Positions 1-12,630 of a stretch of 64,000 nucleotides of DNA are shown one piece after another (position 1 is the stretch's first letter; each line of letters opens with the position of its first letter). Below the pieces are notes generated by a model. The model had not been told where the DNA came from and made no database searches. It saw nothing but the letters and a program-made list of their open reading frames with translations. The DNA lies in the NCBI RefSeq assembly GCF_003590095.1, contig NC_039478.1, forward strand, positions 3,038,001-3,102,000, written 5' to 3'. This stretch comes from Trichoplusia ni. Lineage: Eukaryota; Arthropoda; Insecta; Lepidoptera; Noctuidae. The position numbers were made by a program, and so were the translations under genes.

Positions 1-300
1 ATTAATTATTGAAGCATCAAATTCGTCATTTATGTTTATTATTTTACTATGATTGGCTAAATGTTAGTAAATAAATACTATTTCGTACAATAATGAAGGG
101 TTCTACAATTTAAGTGACGACACTTTTTTGTGTCCATTAAAGACAAAGGCCGTTAATTATGTATTTAAGAATAATAGTGGATATTTTTTTTCTCTGTCCC
201 ACAAACATATTTTCGGAAAAGTACTGTGAACGGAACTTCCATGTGATGTCACTTCTATGTATAATTTCTGCTACGTCAACGTAAGCCTTTAATTGAAGTT
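1..300. repeat. Fragment related to the 320-bp MITE, in otherwise empty AT-rich DNA
   Basis: Bases about 160-290 (TAATAGTGGATA, a T run, GTCCCACAAACATA, then a TGATGTCAC motif and TATAATTT) match in order the internal part of the MITE at 16293-16612. They are diverged and lack clear termini. Confidence 0.5.
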
Positions 301-315
301 AAATATTAATCCTAA

Positions 316-522
316 GTAATATTATAGATGTGAAAGTGTGGATGTTTGGATGTTTATTACTCAATCACGCAACAACGGCTGAACGGATTTGCATGACATT
401 TAACATGCATGTAGCCTTTGATCTGGAAAAGAACATAGGCTACCTTTTATCGCGATTTCTTAAGTAGTTCCCGAGGGAAAATTTAACCACGCCGTATAAG
501 TCGCGGGCTACAGCTAGTTTAT
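316..522 (+). mobile_element. Non-autonomous Helitron-like element (ends CAGCTAGT)
   Basis: It starts at TAATATTATAGATGTGAAAG, passes GGCTGAACGGATTTG and a GAACATAGGCTACCTTTTATC block, and ends CGCGGGCTACAGCTAGT. The same start and end recur at 27603-27904 and elsewhere in the window. No terminal inverted repeats are visible, and the 3' CTAG/T end suits a Helitron-type element. The family label is from memory. Confidence 0.55.
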
Positions 523-3500
523 TCTAATTATTTACCTAATATATTTTAATAAGCATTTTTATCACAATTTAACAAAGCCGTTATCCTTAGTATAATATCA
601 TTGGTTATTAGAAGGATTATTTTAAAAGAAGCCCAATGCCAATCCAATTAAAAAAAATTCACGCATCAAAAATGATATCTCCAATCTTATACTCGTACAA
701 AGAATAAATAATAAATTATTTCAACAAATAATAACATTCTATTTATCTTCTGTTCAATTATTTATTGGGCGTCTATTATCAAAATACAGTATATTAACCT
801 TTCATGACCCAGACAGCTTAATATTGCTCATTAAGTATTTCTTTGAAAACCTCATAAGAGTCAGAATGTATCATCGTTTAGCAGGATTGATTCTGATAGA
901 GTGACATTCGAATTCTCAGAACTTTATATCGAAACATTTGAATATGAATTATCTATTTTATATATTCACTCATGTCGTATCCTTGGTTTGGCCGAGTAAT
1001 TTATTTCGCCTATGATATTGGTATATTAAAAATTATGAATAAATAAACAAGTCTTTAAATTACTGGGAACTAAACGCCATATCTGCTCACAGTTTATTCG
1101 TTGTTTTACGTGATTTAAACAAACCTTATAGTATTTAGAACAATGTCCCCTGTCTTGGTTTTTAATTTTAGATCGTTTTTATTGAAATCCACAATGAAAT
1201 TTCATTCAATCAAAAAAATAAACGACTCATACTTTGGTGACTTGATTACAAATTCGTAAGATTTTTCAATTATCTGCTACTTATAGAGATAAATTAAAAA
1301 AAAACACTGTTTAAAACAAAGTACGTATAAATCTTATAATACGGTGACAAACATAATAAAATACATCACAACACATATTTTCAATACTAGTCCATTAAAA
1401 AAAAAATATCCAGACATCTTCAATTCAATTTCAATAAGTCTTCATCTTAAAAACATGTTCAATGATGTGAGGTAAAAGATTAAAATCCTCCTTTGAACTA
1501 CAGACGACATTGGACGTCTGAACAAGATTTTTTGTCTGAAAAACAGACAATTATCTAGGCTCAGACATGTTATTAAGGGAGCAAAAATTGAGGCTTTATT
1601 TTGCCGTCTTTGGAGTTTTTCTTACATCAATATTTATTTTATAAATTGAGTGCTAACTTTAAGTTTGTTTTTATTGAAAGGTAGAACAGTTTTCAGCGTA
1701 TTCTTTAATACTGTTCAAAATAAAGTAAAATATTAAGCTACCTCTTTGGTCTGTGGTGCAATGAAATATTTTATGTAAAGCAAAAAAAATTTCGTTTCAT
1801 AAAACATTACGTATTTACAAGAATCTTGCTCTATAGCAATCAAATGCTAAGCAGCCTTTTTTGTTTAACGTAACTGCTCTTTAAGCCGCAAGTAGTCAAC
1901 ACGTGGTTGCCAGCAAAAAACAAAAGCGGTAAACCACTACCAACGGTACAGTTATCCGATGGTACAAGAACTAAGACTTTATTAACTTACAGGATATCTA
2001 AGTGTTTTAAAACCAAAGAAAAATCGATTCTTGATTTTGGAATTTAGATTGAATACCTAAGTTGGATTCACGGCAACATTATCTTTGTCAATTTATTTAT
2101 TGGCCTCCAAAAAAACTGTATGTACAATTTAAAATTAGATATAGCATTTTATTATTAGAAAACCGATTAAATGTTTGTTTGTTCAGAAGCTTGAAGTCTA
2201 AAACCTTGTCTTAACTCTTGCTCTGACCGTGAAGAGCGCTACTTTACTTTCGGCTGTGTAATATTTTCATTCTTAGATGAGGTGACAGGCTTAGTGGTGG
2301 CATTCTTTCCGATTTTTGTGGTCGTTTAATGATGAATTGTTATTATATTGCCGTGCACCGACCAAATGCAGGAAACGTTGCACGGTGGTTCGCTTTTAGT
2401 TAACAAGAGTCTGACGCTACCCGTTTCGTCCCCCAAAGAGGTCCCCCAAAGTGCCCATGATCATTAAAAAAAAGACTCTCATAACTACTGGCAACAATGC
2501 TTACCATCGTGGTTCATGAATATTTAATTTGCCTTCACTGTGAAATTAAATGACTAAAAAACTTATTTACAAACTATAAATAAAAAGAACAGTGATTGTT
2601 TCAATACCTCTCAGAGAGAGAAGAAATCAAATTAATTATAAAATGTAAACAGAATTCAGTGTACCAACAATAACCAATCAGATCGACAAACAACCGTAAC
2701 ACTTTCAATTACATTCAATTCGATTGAACTTCGTTTCGTATCGCTTCGATAAGTAGTCTACGTGTTAATTCAGAATATTAGTTCAGGCTTTGATAATTTT
2801 AATTATATAATATTTTGATAAGTATAATAAGCAATCAGTTGTTAGAAATCCCTAACCCAAGAGGTAGATTTTAAACTCTGGAAACAATGAATTTTTAAGA
2901 TTACTCAAAGTCTACAAAGGGCCTCGCCTCCACGCACCATAATTATTATTTTTCTCCAAATTTATGTGAAATAAAAAAAAGAATTGGAACATTTTTTAAA
3001 TTATTGATTTTCTTAATATATTTTGGTCGGGAAACTTTAGTTATTAAAAACAATATAATATGCAGTTAATTTCACCCGACTCTACATTTTAATTACGGAT
3101 AATAATTGAATAGGGTAAACTAAAATCCATTCTAGTATCTTTTAATTACACTGGAATACAAAACCTTCGACCGTTTTTATTAATAATTCCTTTGATGTAA
3201 AGTCAAAGGCCGAACGGCTGTCAACAAACAATAAAAATACAACTACAAAGCAATAAAGTCTTTTATTAACCTTTGAATATTTCCATGGCTGGCAACGCTG
3301 GACCTATGCGATGAATTGTAAATGGATGACAAAAAAGCGAGCGCCTCAAAGCGAGTGCAATTTTTTCATAAGGTACACTTCCGAAGCCTTTCAGGTTAAT
3401 AAAAACAGGTTAAATGCAAATCGGACTTTCTATACTGAGAGTTCCGTACAAATACGTGAAATAAAATACAATTAACGAGCATAATTTTCCACTCCTTAAC

Positions 3501-6500
3501 TTTTATGACCGCATCAAGCGTTGCTAAAGATCTATGTTTATTTTCAACTGTCAAGCCATCATGGTTTATGAAGTGCAGCCTGGTGGGAAACAGAAGGACA
3601 GGCAAACTGACAGTACTTTTTTTACCGTTGCATACCTACGGAACTCTAAAAAGTTTAAAAAATACGGAACGATTCGGTGCAAGCTTTCAAAATGAACGGT
3701 TGACTAAAAAAAGATAAATAGACGGGCACCGAGAATATTAGCACGTGATATCCAACCCCTGCTAGCAATAGCGGTTCAGTTTACCAGTTCGAAAGTTTAT
3801 TAGGTTTCTCTCTATAAAATACTGAAAGAGAAGGGAAAAATGTTAGCAAACAAATAATTTTCTCTGTGAATTGTAAGCTTTTATTATGCCAGGCAACGTA
3901 GGCCAATATTCGACGTCTTTAGCCTCCGAACGAAACTCTTTGAGTTCTTATTGTAGTAGAGTCTTGGGGACTAAAGCTGTCGACTATCGGAGACTTGCTT
4001 TACTTCGTGTACGAGGAGCCTTACTCTTTCCAGACTGCACAAAACTTGCAGGCTTCACGGTACACAATATACTCCAGTCTTTCGAAACACAGAACAAGTT
4101 TTATTTATGGTATGAATATAAATAATTTTTCAAGGAAAGCAATTGTGAATGTTTTAAGTCTTCTTTTCTTTAGTTGAACGAGGGTAGAGAACAGAGTAGG
4201 TATTTCTTTATTTACGTCTAAGAATCGACAGGATTTTATTTTCAAGTCAGCGCATGTAATCTTTGTTGATATTGTACGTAATTTGGCCGGTTTATATGGG
4301 TTCGATTCCCTCATAGGACAAGCGTGATCGACAAATGCTTGTTCTGAGTCTGGGCGACTGAGTGTCCCAAAGTTAAATAACCCAAACCGCCCGCGACACA
4401 AGGATTAAATTTCTTACTGCAGAAGTAGTTCTTTTTCAAAAATAACAACAAAACACCTAATAAATACAATAAGATTTTTTGATTAAAAAAATGTGGTTTT
4501 TAAATAGCAAAGTGTAATAAGTAAAATGTTATCTAGCAATTAAGCATTACAACTTAAAACGCAGTTAAATTAAGAATCTCAATAAAATAAACCTGACAAA
4601 AACAAAAAATCACAAGCCCTACTTTATAAAAACATGGAAACCAAGTTATTAGCTACAAAACAACCAGCTCATTGTTTAAAAAGCATTCAAATTAGAACAT
4701 ACGTCGTTAGACCAAACAAAAGCGTTTCCATTCACAAGCCACTGAGCTAGTAATACAAATTAACTGGCTGTGTTACCACACTTCAAAATAATTAGAAGCG
4801 TTCCACTGCTTGCTATGAGCTCTCAAAAGCAAAGTGTTACAAGTGTGCAAGCGAGTCGAAGCTACTTGTTATGTAGAGCGTTTTCTCGCTCCCACAGTCC
4901 TTATCAAGAGCTTGTAGTAGGTTTCCTGTTATGTGAAACTTTTGTTCTTAATTAAGTTTAGAGTTATTTATTTATGAAGTTATATAAACGTTTACAATGG
5001 TGTTGATTACAAAACGTACAAATTCAAGTTGTTTACACAATTATATTGAAATAGAGTGTTTGATTTATACAAAAGTAGAGCTGGTTATTAACGTGTGGGT
5101 GGGAAAACTAAATAGCACATTTTAAAATTAATAAAACAACTGCATATTTAAGAGAATTAATTTTCAACACATAATAATGTGAAATGCATTTTTTTAGTTT
5201 GGCTCCGTAGGTTTTAAATTGTTATAAAAGCATAATTCCAGCAATTAAAATAATAATTCGTTTCTAGCCACGGTTAGATGTGTCTGTTTCTAGCTGATAA
5301 AGTTAAATAGAAACGTTAATCTAAAACAAAAACCTTTTTTTGTAAAAATAATTTAAACTACTCCTATCAATTTAATATCAAACTACTTTGAATACAAAAT
5401 CTAGCTTAAGAAGAGCTCTACGAGTAGATTGCTTCTTAGTTCAAAAGGAGCTCGCAATAAGCTGACCTTATTACAAAATAGTTTCTATAAGCTTGCAGTT
5501 TTAATTCTCATTAAAATCTCGAGTATTTATCAAAGCGTGACTCTGTTACCGTGCCGTCTGGAGATGGTTTGTAATAAGTCACTCGGTTAATTACTTCGCT
5601 TGAATGAACAGGGTGAGCTGAACTGTTATAATGATATAAGCTGATATGACAGCCGAGTATTAGAGTGGTACATCACTACGCCAATAATTCAAGACCGTGA
5701 CTTGTTGCGGCTTTGTTTAATGAAAACATTTCTGAGATCGAATGTTTATCCTAAGCGTTGGTGTTTTTGAAAGGGTTTTGTTACTTCATTGGTAATTATT
5801 TTCGAATGAGTTATAATAAACTTATACGTGACAGAATTTCAAGCTCAAGTGTAAATGTAATTTTGATTGCGAATTTTGACTCAACAAAATCGACGTTGCT
5901 TGACTCTAGCAGTGATTCAAGCAATAATCATTCAACACTCTGTGACAACAATGTGCTCCACTACACATCTACGAGAAATTTGTTGCTTTAAAAACATCAG
6001 CTAGACAGTTTCTTGTGCAGTGAATATATTACTACAATACAAAACGAATACAAATCTCTTATTACTTACATTAGGAGGGCTACGTTAATGCTACGTTAAA
6101 GCTACGAAAAAGGCTACGAACCCTCTACGCCCGCTACGCGACGAGACGTAGCTTTATGCGACGCACATTGAAGCGGTAATGTAATTGATGTTGGGTACTG
6201 AAGTCAAATCTATAAAAGATTAAATAGCTTTTAGAGGAATAAGTTTTAAATTGTAAAGCTTTACAATGTTTAGTACCTACTGAAATCTAAAATCTACATA
6301 CGTACAAGTTTTTGACTGCATTGACATTATAACATAGTACCTGAAAACAAAAGCCTGTGAGTTAACTTTATACAAAATGTTATTCATTTTACATTCAACG
6401 AATTTAATACCAAACATCCATTACAGCGATTCCGGCCAAGCGTGTTGCTTAAGCGTATAAGCGTCAGACTACCTTTTATGCCATCGTTTTGGCTTACGTG

Positions 6501-8903
6501 CATTTAACCTGACCCACGCACACAGATTTACTCTGGCGTATTTACTGGAACTAGTACTGGCTAGTACTAAGTTCTACAGTATTAGGACTAAGTTGCCAGT
6601 TAACAGCTCTTCAAAACCCAACCGCCTTTGTAGAGAAACGTTTTTAATTAAAACACAACAACGATCGATAAAATACATTGGTTCCAACAGCGCACCTGTA
6701 TATCACTATTGCAATTAATAAATACATTTACATTAGGGTCCATTTGGTAAAGTAAATAGCGGGTGCGCGTATGATATACTGGACACCGAATATGGCATAA
6801 TAAATAATTGAGTGGCCATTATAAAATCTCTTTGTGACCACAACAAAGCCTTTTCTGCTCTCTCCTCAACAGTATTAACTGTGATTGGTATTTAAGCTTC
6901 AATAAATGGTATTTTAAAATGTCTAGTTGCTTTTTGGGATTAAAATGGACATTGTACAGTCAGTAACTAGAGTTTTTTTAATGCAATGGGTATTAAAATT
7001 TCCTGCTAATCTATCGAAATAAGGTTGTTGAAGATGTGAAGTCATCTTCGATACCCTCTACTACTTAAGAATTTTTTCTCAAGCCCAATTACTATGATCA
7101 TCAAATTTAAGTGTGAGGTACATATATTTGTATTGTATTTCCCCTTTCTTATCCTGTGCTTTTTTTTGGACTTCTTTATGTTTTTACCAAGGCCCAACGT
7201 GAGATTAAAATTTTAAATGAATAGAAAATCGAAAACTTGCTTACTTTTGGTGCACCTTGCATTATTTGAACAGGAGAATTCTTCTATAAGGTTCGTAGAC
7301 GTCAACGTTTTTACGTCTGACTTTCGATGTGTTATGTAATTCTTGCTTTTTGAGGACCCTTACTGAATATCCTTTTTACCTGAGTCCTTGATGTAAAATC
7401 CATTTAATGTACTACATTTCACAAAATTATTCAGTTAAGTAATTCGGTCATTTATGTATTTTTATGCACAAAATTATACAAAAAATATGTACTGTTTCTC
7501 GACTTCTCATCTTTGTTGACTTATTGGGTCTTGTCAAATATACATCAAAATGATTACATGTTTTTCTTTCAAAATTAATAACCAACTTAAAATACTATCA
7601 CATCTCCCCTTGATTGCTTCATGAGCTTTCAATCAATATAAATATGAGCTTTCAACAGACAATAAAAGCTTTCACAAATATTGGTTTTCGTATTAAATTT
7701 ATGTTTAAAACAAAGTGCATTCGTGTTTACACAGCCGTATAGTTCCAAACCGTTATAATGCTGAGCTATTTTAATATTGGTAAGTACACAGCATTGTTAT
7801 TTTAGTTACATCCAAACGTTCGTTTGTATTTTCGAAATCATTTTAAAACAAATATTCTAATTTAATAAACAGTTTATTAAACAGACCGTGATTGTACTTT
7901 AAATTTTATGTCCTACATAGAAACTGCGAATAAAGTATTAAAAAATATAATCGGGGACTTTTATTCGGTATTTTCAGGGTTGATTATGCCTGAATAGAAA
8001 CGAAACATTATAGGAACACTAGTGTGTAAGTATTTGCTAATCTACCCACCCGAGACGTTTGAAATTATCTCGACATATCAATTCTGTGATCTGAAATAAG
8101 TAAGTATGAACATAATAAGTTATTTTTGTTAAAGTGTTCCGTTTGAAATTATACAAAATACCCAAAAAATTAACATCCTCGATACGCTTATCACTAAAAC
8201 TACAAATAAACTAAAAAGCGAAAGAAAATCAGACCAAAGTAATCTACTTCTATATTTTAGAGAAACCTAGGAGAAGAACTTGAATGATTTTTAAAATGCC
8301 TACTTTATTTCAATAATATTATTACATAGCATGTGGACGAAATCGCGGGTGACATCTATTGTTTTATGAAACCCTTCTATATAATCTCCTCATTGTTGCA
8401 TCCTGCATTATAAATCCAGCCAATGAAGCCGTAACAGAACACAGAGTACAGAGTACATTAAAATTAATAAAACTTCAGTAAGATTAATATACACTACAAC
8501 AATGTCCAATTTAATTTGATAGAACAAACATAGTCTTGGCCTAAGAACCGTCTGAGACGCGCATAACTTTAAAATTGTTGTCAACCAGCAAGCAAAGTCA
8601 CGTAATTTGTTCTTGTTCAGCTCTTGTTAACAAGAAACTTGTCCCGATACATCGATAGTTACACGTGAGTTCAGACTGTATGTTTGAAGTTTAGTAAGTA
8701 CTAACTGTTGAGGAATTCGTTTGAGTTTCCCGACAGCGGAGCGACGACAAGTTCCCAAATTATAGACTGTCGAGGTGTACTTGCATGACCATGCAAAGAA
8801 CAGAGAGTTTGTTAAGTATATTAAGTACTTGAGAACTCTATCTACGTCTTCTTGCACTGCTAATTATAGGGAAATTAACGCAAGTTATTGATTTTAAAAC
8901 ATG
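523..8903. other. Gene-free stretch with scattered repeat fragments
   Basis: No frame over 100 codons with recognisable content occurs. Fragments that look transposon-derived are near 2340-2470, 3395-3720 (GAGTTCCGTACAAATACG region) and 4260-4380 (SINE tail). A short cluster of GCTACG motifs lies at about 6085-6165. The rest is AT-rich sequence in which I see nothing. Confidence 0.6.
4260..4382 (+). mobile_element. tRNA-derived SINE fragment
   Basis: GGGTTCGATTCCC (box B-like) is followed by ATAGGACAAGC, ATCGACAAATGCTTGTTCTG and AGTCTGGGCGACTGAGTGTC. The same tail block occurs in reverse orientation at 16053-16180. The 5' tRNA head (box A) is missing or degraded. Confidence 0.5.
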
Positions 8904-9089
8904 TTTTTCCCACGGTTTTATACTCTCTTTCTTGTTTATTTGTCGTTCCGGTTGGATATTTGTAACTCGATTTTGAGACATTTCCCGATAAGCAATCAGG
9001 CTGAAATTTTCAGGGTAGCCTTAAAATCCGATAAAAACGGCTTTTATAATTTGAAATGACTGACAATTAAAAACGTATTTTTTTTAAGT
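8904..9089 (+). repeat. Dispersed repeat, copy 1 (GTCGTTCCGGTTGG element)
   Basis: Shares CCCACGG, TATACTC, TTTGTCGTTCCGGTTGG, GTAACTC, AGGCTGAAATTTT and the AATTTGA-TGACA-TTAAAA tail, in order, with bases 17189-17395. It has no coding potential and is a non-autonomous element of unknown class. Confidence 0.6.
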
Positions 9090-10859
9090 TTTATCATTTT
9101 GAATAACATTTTACTACAGGCTATTATTATAAAAAAGCGATTTTTTTTTGTTTTCTGTCTAATCCAGCAAAGGATGGTAGATAGCTGGTGAAATAGTAAT
9201 ATCAGTCTTTATGTCAAGCCATTTTTCTAACCAAACAAAAAAAAATTCTTCAATTCGAGAAAACAAAAGAGTTTAGCTCGAAGTGACAAACCTCATTGAA
9301 TTGAACATGGAAGAATTCTGTGGAACAAGCCAGTATAACATAACAGCTATTATAAATTATACGAGTAGTAATTTCTTCGATAACGTACGCTTACATCGTG
9401 GGGACAAACAACTGGCCGTGTTTACCTTGCTCAAATTGTTTTTAATTAGTGTTTTTACCGTTTAGAAGCTAACTGGGTTATAATTATGTTCGGTTGCCTT
9501 TAAGGCTTTGATATTGACATACCAGCTTTGCCCTAGAATATCGGTCGTCAATTACTTTTTTTTTTGGCCTACGTTCTCTCTTCTTTAATCGACGTGACGT
9601 CACGTTGGGCTGAGCCCTTTAGTTACGAGAAATAGTTCAGTTGCTTGATGCATTGCATAGATTTCTGAATCAGTTACTGCAACTGTTTTTAACTTAACAC
9701 AAGAAAAAGAGATTTTTCCGGACAAAATGTTTTTAATTACAATTAAAATACACTTCATAACAAATAAAACTTTCAAAACCATGAATTACTCATTTCTGTT
9801 ATTGGCACAGTCCTCTTCTTTTACAGGGTAGTATTGATTGTCATGCTTGCTCACTGCGGAACGCGATTCTACATTCCAATAAAATGTTAACAAACACATT
9901 AGTTATTATTTAGCTAAAAGTTCAAAGTGCAGCTTGAATAGAGTGGTGAATTAGAATTTTAGATTCTCGACCGCGTGGCCGAGTGGTTAAGACACTCGAC
10001 TCATGTAGTCAGGGCATGTGGGTTCGAAAATTATAGTATGAAAGTATTTTTTGAAATGGACTACGGCTTTGGAATTTGCCTCTGTCTGGCTCTCTCTGTG
10101 AACTAAAATCAGCGCGGACGGAGATGCGGGCAACAGCTAGTACATAATAAATTTAATACCATGATGTGACGTGTTATTTAATATTGAGGCTGTCGAATAT
10201 AATAGCGTGCGTGCATCTGACCGGTCTCGTTAATGAGAAAATCAATGTGATACGAAGAGCATCAGGCTGGCTTTGACGCTTGTAATACAAAGGATCACTG
10301 CAATTGCACGTCAATAGCAAAGCAGACCGGTAATAGGAGCCCACAACGACGTTGACGTTCAGATAACATGGACTTTGGATATTACATTGTCACTGACAGT
10401 ACACTACCCTTTGACGAAGGATTTACCAAGATAGAACTAAGATGGAGTGAATATATTGGGTAGACGTTCAAGAATTATGTTTATTTTTTATATATAGGTA
10501 TAATATGTAAATCAAGCCAAATTTCTCCTCTTTATTTACCACTAATATAAGAATTTTTGAAATTAGTAAAAAATGTAAAGGCTAACTTAGGGATACAGGC
10601 ATATATGTATATATGTATTTAGGTATATTCCAACAAAAAATGTTACAACTCTTAAGAAAAACGCGTTTAAAAAACTTAAATTTAAATTTAACTTAAATAA
10701 AAAACTTAAATGCGTTAAAAATTAAAGTTCAATGTAAATATTCAATAGTTGAAATGGACAGTTTATTCAAACATCATCCCACTTTTAATACTAAAACGAC
10801 TGTACCACTACAACTACTTTACATTTATGATAAAGATATATTCTAACTTTCGATTAGCC
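9090..10859. other. Gene-free stretch with SINE-like and element ends
   Basis: It holds a tRNA-like SINE head (9966-10030) and, at about 10060-10142, an element end closing with GCGGGCAACAGCTAGT. I see no host gene. Confidence 0.5.
9966..10030 (+). mobile_element. tRNA-like SINE head with box A and box B
   Basis: Box A-like TGGCCGAGTGG at 9976-9986 and box B-like GGTTCGAAA at 10021-10029 lie at a tRNA-like spacing. No acceptor stem closes around them and the anticodon arm is poor. It is therefore a pol III-derived SINE or tRNA relic and not a working tRNA. Confidence 0.5.
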
Positions 10860-11415
10860 TCGGACACCACGGTCTATCATGCAGCCGTAGTGCAGGTGGC
10901 ATGGCTCGTCACGCGAATATTAATGACATTATCCGTCGAGCTCTTGTTGCCGTCGGCGTACCTGCTGTGTATTAGAACCTAATGGTTTGGTACGCGATGA
11001 TGGCAAGAGACCGGACGGTATGTCTTTGTTCCCTTGGAAGATGGGTAGGCTTTTAGTGTGGGACGCCACTTGTGTCGATACTCTTGCACCATCTCACCTT
11101 CCCGGTTCTTTGAGCTGCGCTGGCTCTGCTGCCGCGGCTGCTGAAAACCTCAAACGGCGCAAATATGGTAATCTAGTTGGTAGTTACTTCTTTGAACCGT
11201 TTGGGGTTGAAACTTTTGGGCCGTGGGGGCCGAGTGCCAAAACGCTTTTTAAAGACCTAGCAAAGCGTCTCGTTGACACTTCTCGTGACCCAAAGGCTGG
11301 TTTTTACCTCGCTCAGAGGATTAGCATTGCCATTCAACGTGGCAATGCTGCCAGCCTTTTGGGCACACTCCCAGCCGGCAGCGACGCCGATGAATTTCTT
11401 GATGCTTTAATTTAA
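10860..11415 (+). pseudogene. Degenerate transposon-derived coding fragment
   Basis: An open frame at 10987-11415 (142 codons) contains DDGKRPDGMSLFPWKMGRLL, VWDATCVDTLAPSHL, FGVETFGPWG and LAQRISIAIQRGNAASLLGT. I recognise this as a conserved C-terminal segment found in many copies in arthropod and other invertebrate genomes, probably from a retroelement; I cannot name the family. The segment usually preceding it (RHANINDIIRRALVAVGVPA) is present just upstream at about 10900-10967 but in another frame, with a small insertion and a TAG at the junction. The copy is therefore broken. An AT-rich tail follows the stop. GC content is higher than in the flanks, as expected for a younger insertion. 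Confidence 0.6.
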
Positions 11416-12473
11416 TAATTTTAAGTTTTTTAACTTGTAAATATTAAACTCTGTAAAATTATAAATAAAGTATATTATATTTAAAATTTTCGATAGCAAA
11501 AGCCAAAAACCAAATTAGTATCAAACCCATTTATTCAATTAGAGACTTTTTAAACGTCGTAGCATCATATTGTATAGTATCTTATATTTCCCTGTGTTTC
11601 CCAAGTGCATTATCTGTGGAGAAGAAACAGCACAAGAAACTCCACATCATAACACTCCATAAATCTTATCAGACTCCTCATATTTTGCCAATTTTTAAAG
11701 TACGTATCGCAAATTGATCATTTTTAAAGCGCAGGCCATTTTCCCAATTATATTTTCTTTATTAAATTTTTCAAGTACATAAAGAGGCTTGTTACTGACT
11801 CAAAACAAAACAAACCTTTTGAGAAAAAGAAATGCTCTGCTAATAAAACCACTTGTAAAATAAAAAACAATATATTCGATAAAATTCTGAACTTTTTGAA
11901 ATCGTCGGGAGCCTAGAGAGACAGACACACTTGAGGCAGCTTAAGTTTTGGGACGGTTTCAACGAAAATCAAGGGATGCGATAAGTTAAAGTAACCTCGG
12001 TTCAAGCATTCAATTGAGGTCATTATTCATTTTTCTTTTAAACGTAGCTTAACAGAGTTCAAACAACCTTTTTGAAAGAATGACGTTTTCTCTTTTCAAT
12101 TTCGAATCACAATTGGACTGTTCGATTTTTTTTTAAACTTAGTTTAATATACTAAACAAGTCGTAGTATAATCGGCCTAAGTCTGCCTGTCTTTCAAGAC
12201 TCAGTAATATAGATTAAAAAAATATCTGAAGAGCCCGTTCAAAAATAACAGCACACTTATCATTTCGTACTGAACATTTCAAATAGGAAACACGTGTCTA
12301 TTGAAGCGAAACACAGCTTATATTTACACCAAAGACAAGATACATGCAGATGGGTATTTTGGTCTTGAAACAGAGGGTCCACTACGTCTTACAGTAATAT
12401 TATAGTAGTTTCAATGCAAAGAGGCTTCTCTTGGCTGTGTAGTGCTGTCACAAGCCGTACTTTAAGATGTTTG

Positions 12474-12630
12474 ACTACACGGATAGCCGAGTGGTATAAG
12501 CAAGACACCCAGACTCAGGATAAACATTCTGGGTTCACACACATGTTTGTACTGCGCGGGGATCGTATCAGCGAAACGTCACGCTCAGTGGGTTTGGCGT
12601 GGTGACTTCTACCACTAGGCTATGCAAACA
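12474..12630 (+). mobile_element. tRNA-like repeat with box A motifs at both ends in opposite orientation
   Basis: GGATAGCCGAGTGGTATAAG at the left is mirrored by TGCATAGCCTAGTGGTAGAAG on the minus strand at the right. CCCAGACTCAGGATAAACATTCTG lies between them and matches the SINE tail seen elsewhere in the window. It could be a fold-back SINE or two SINEs fused head to head. Confidence 0.45.

Noticed and set aside
9966..10030. Functional tRNA gene
   Set aside because: Box A and B are present but there is no acceptor stem and the anticodon arm does not pair; it fits a SINE head.
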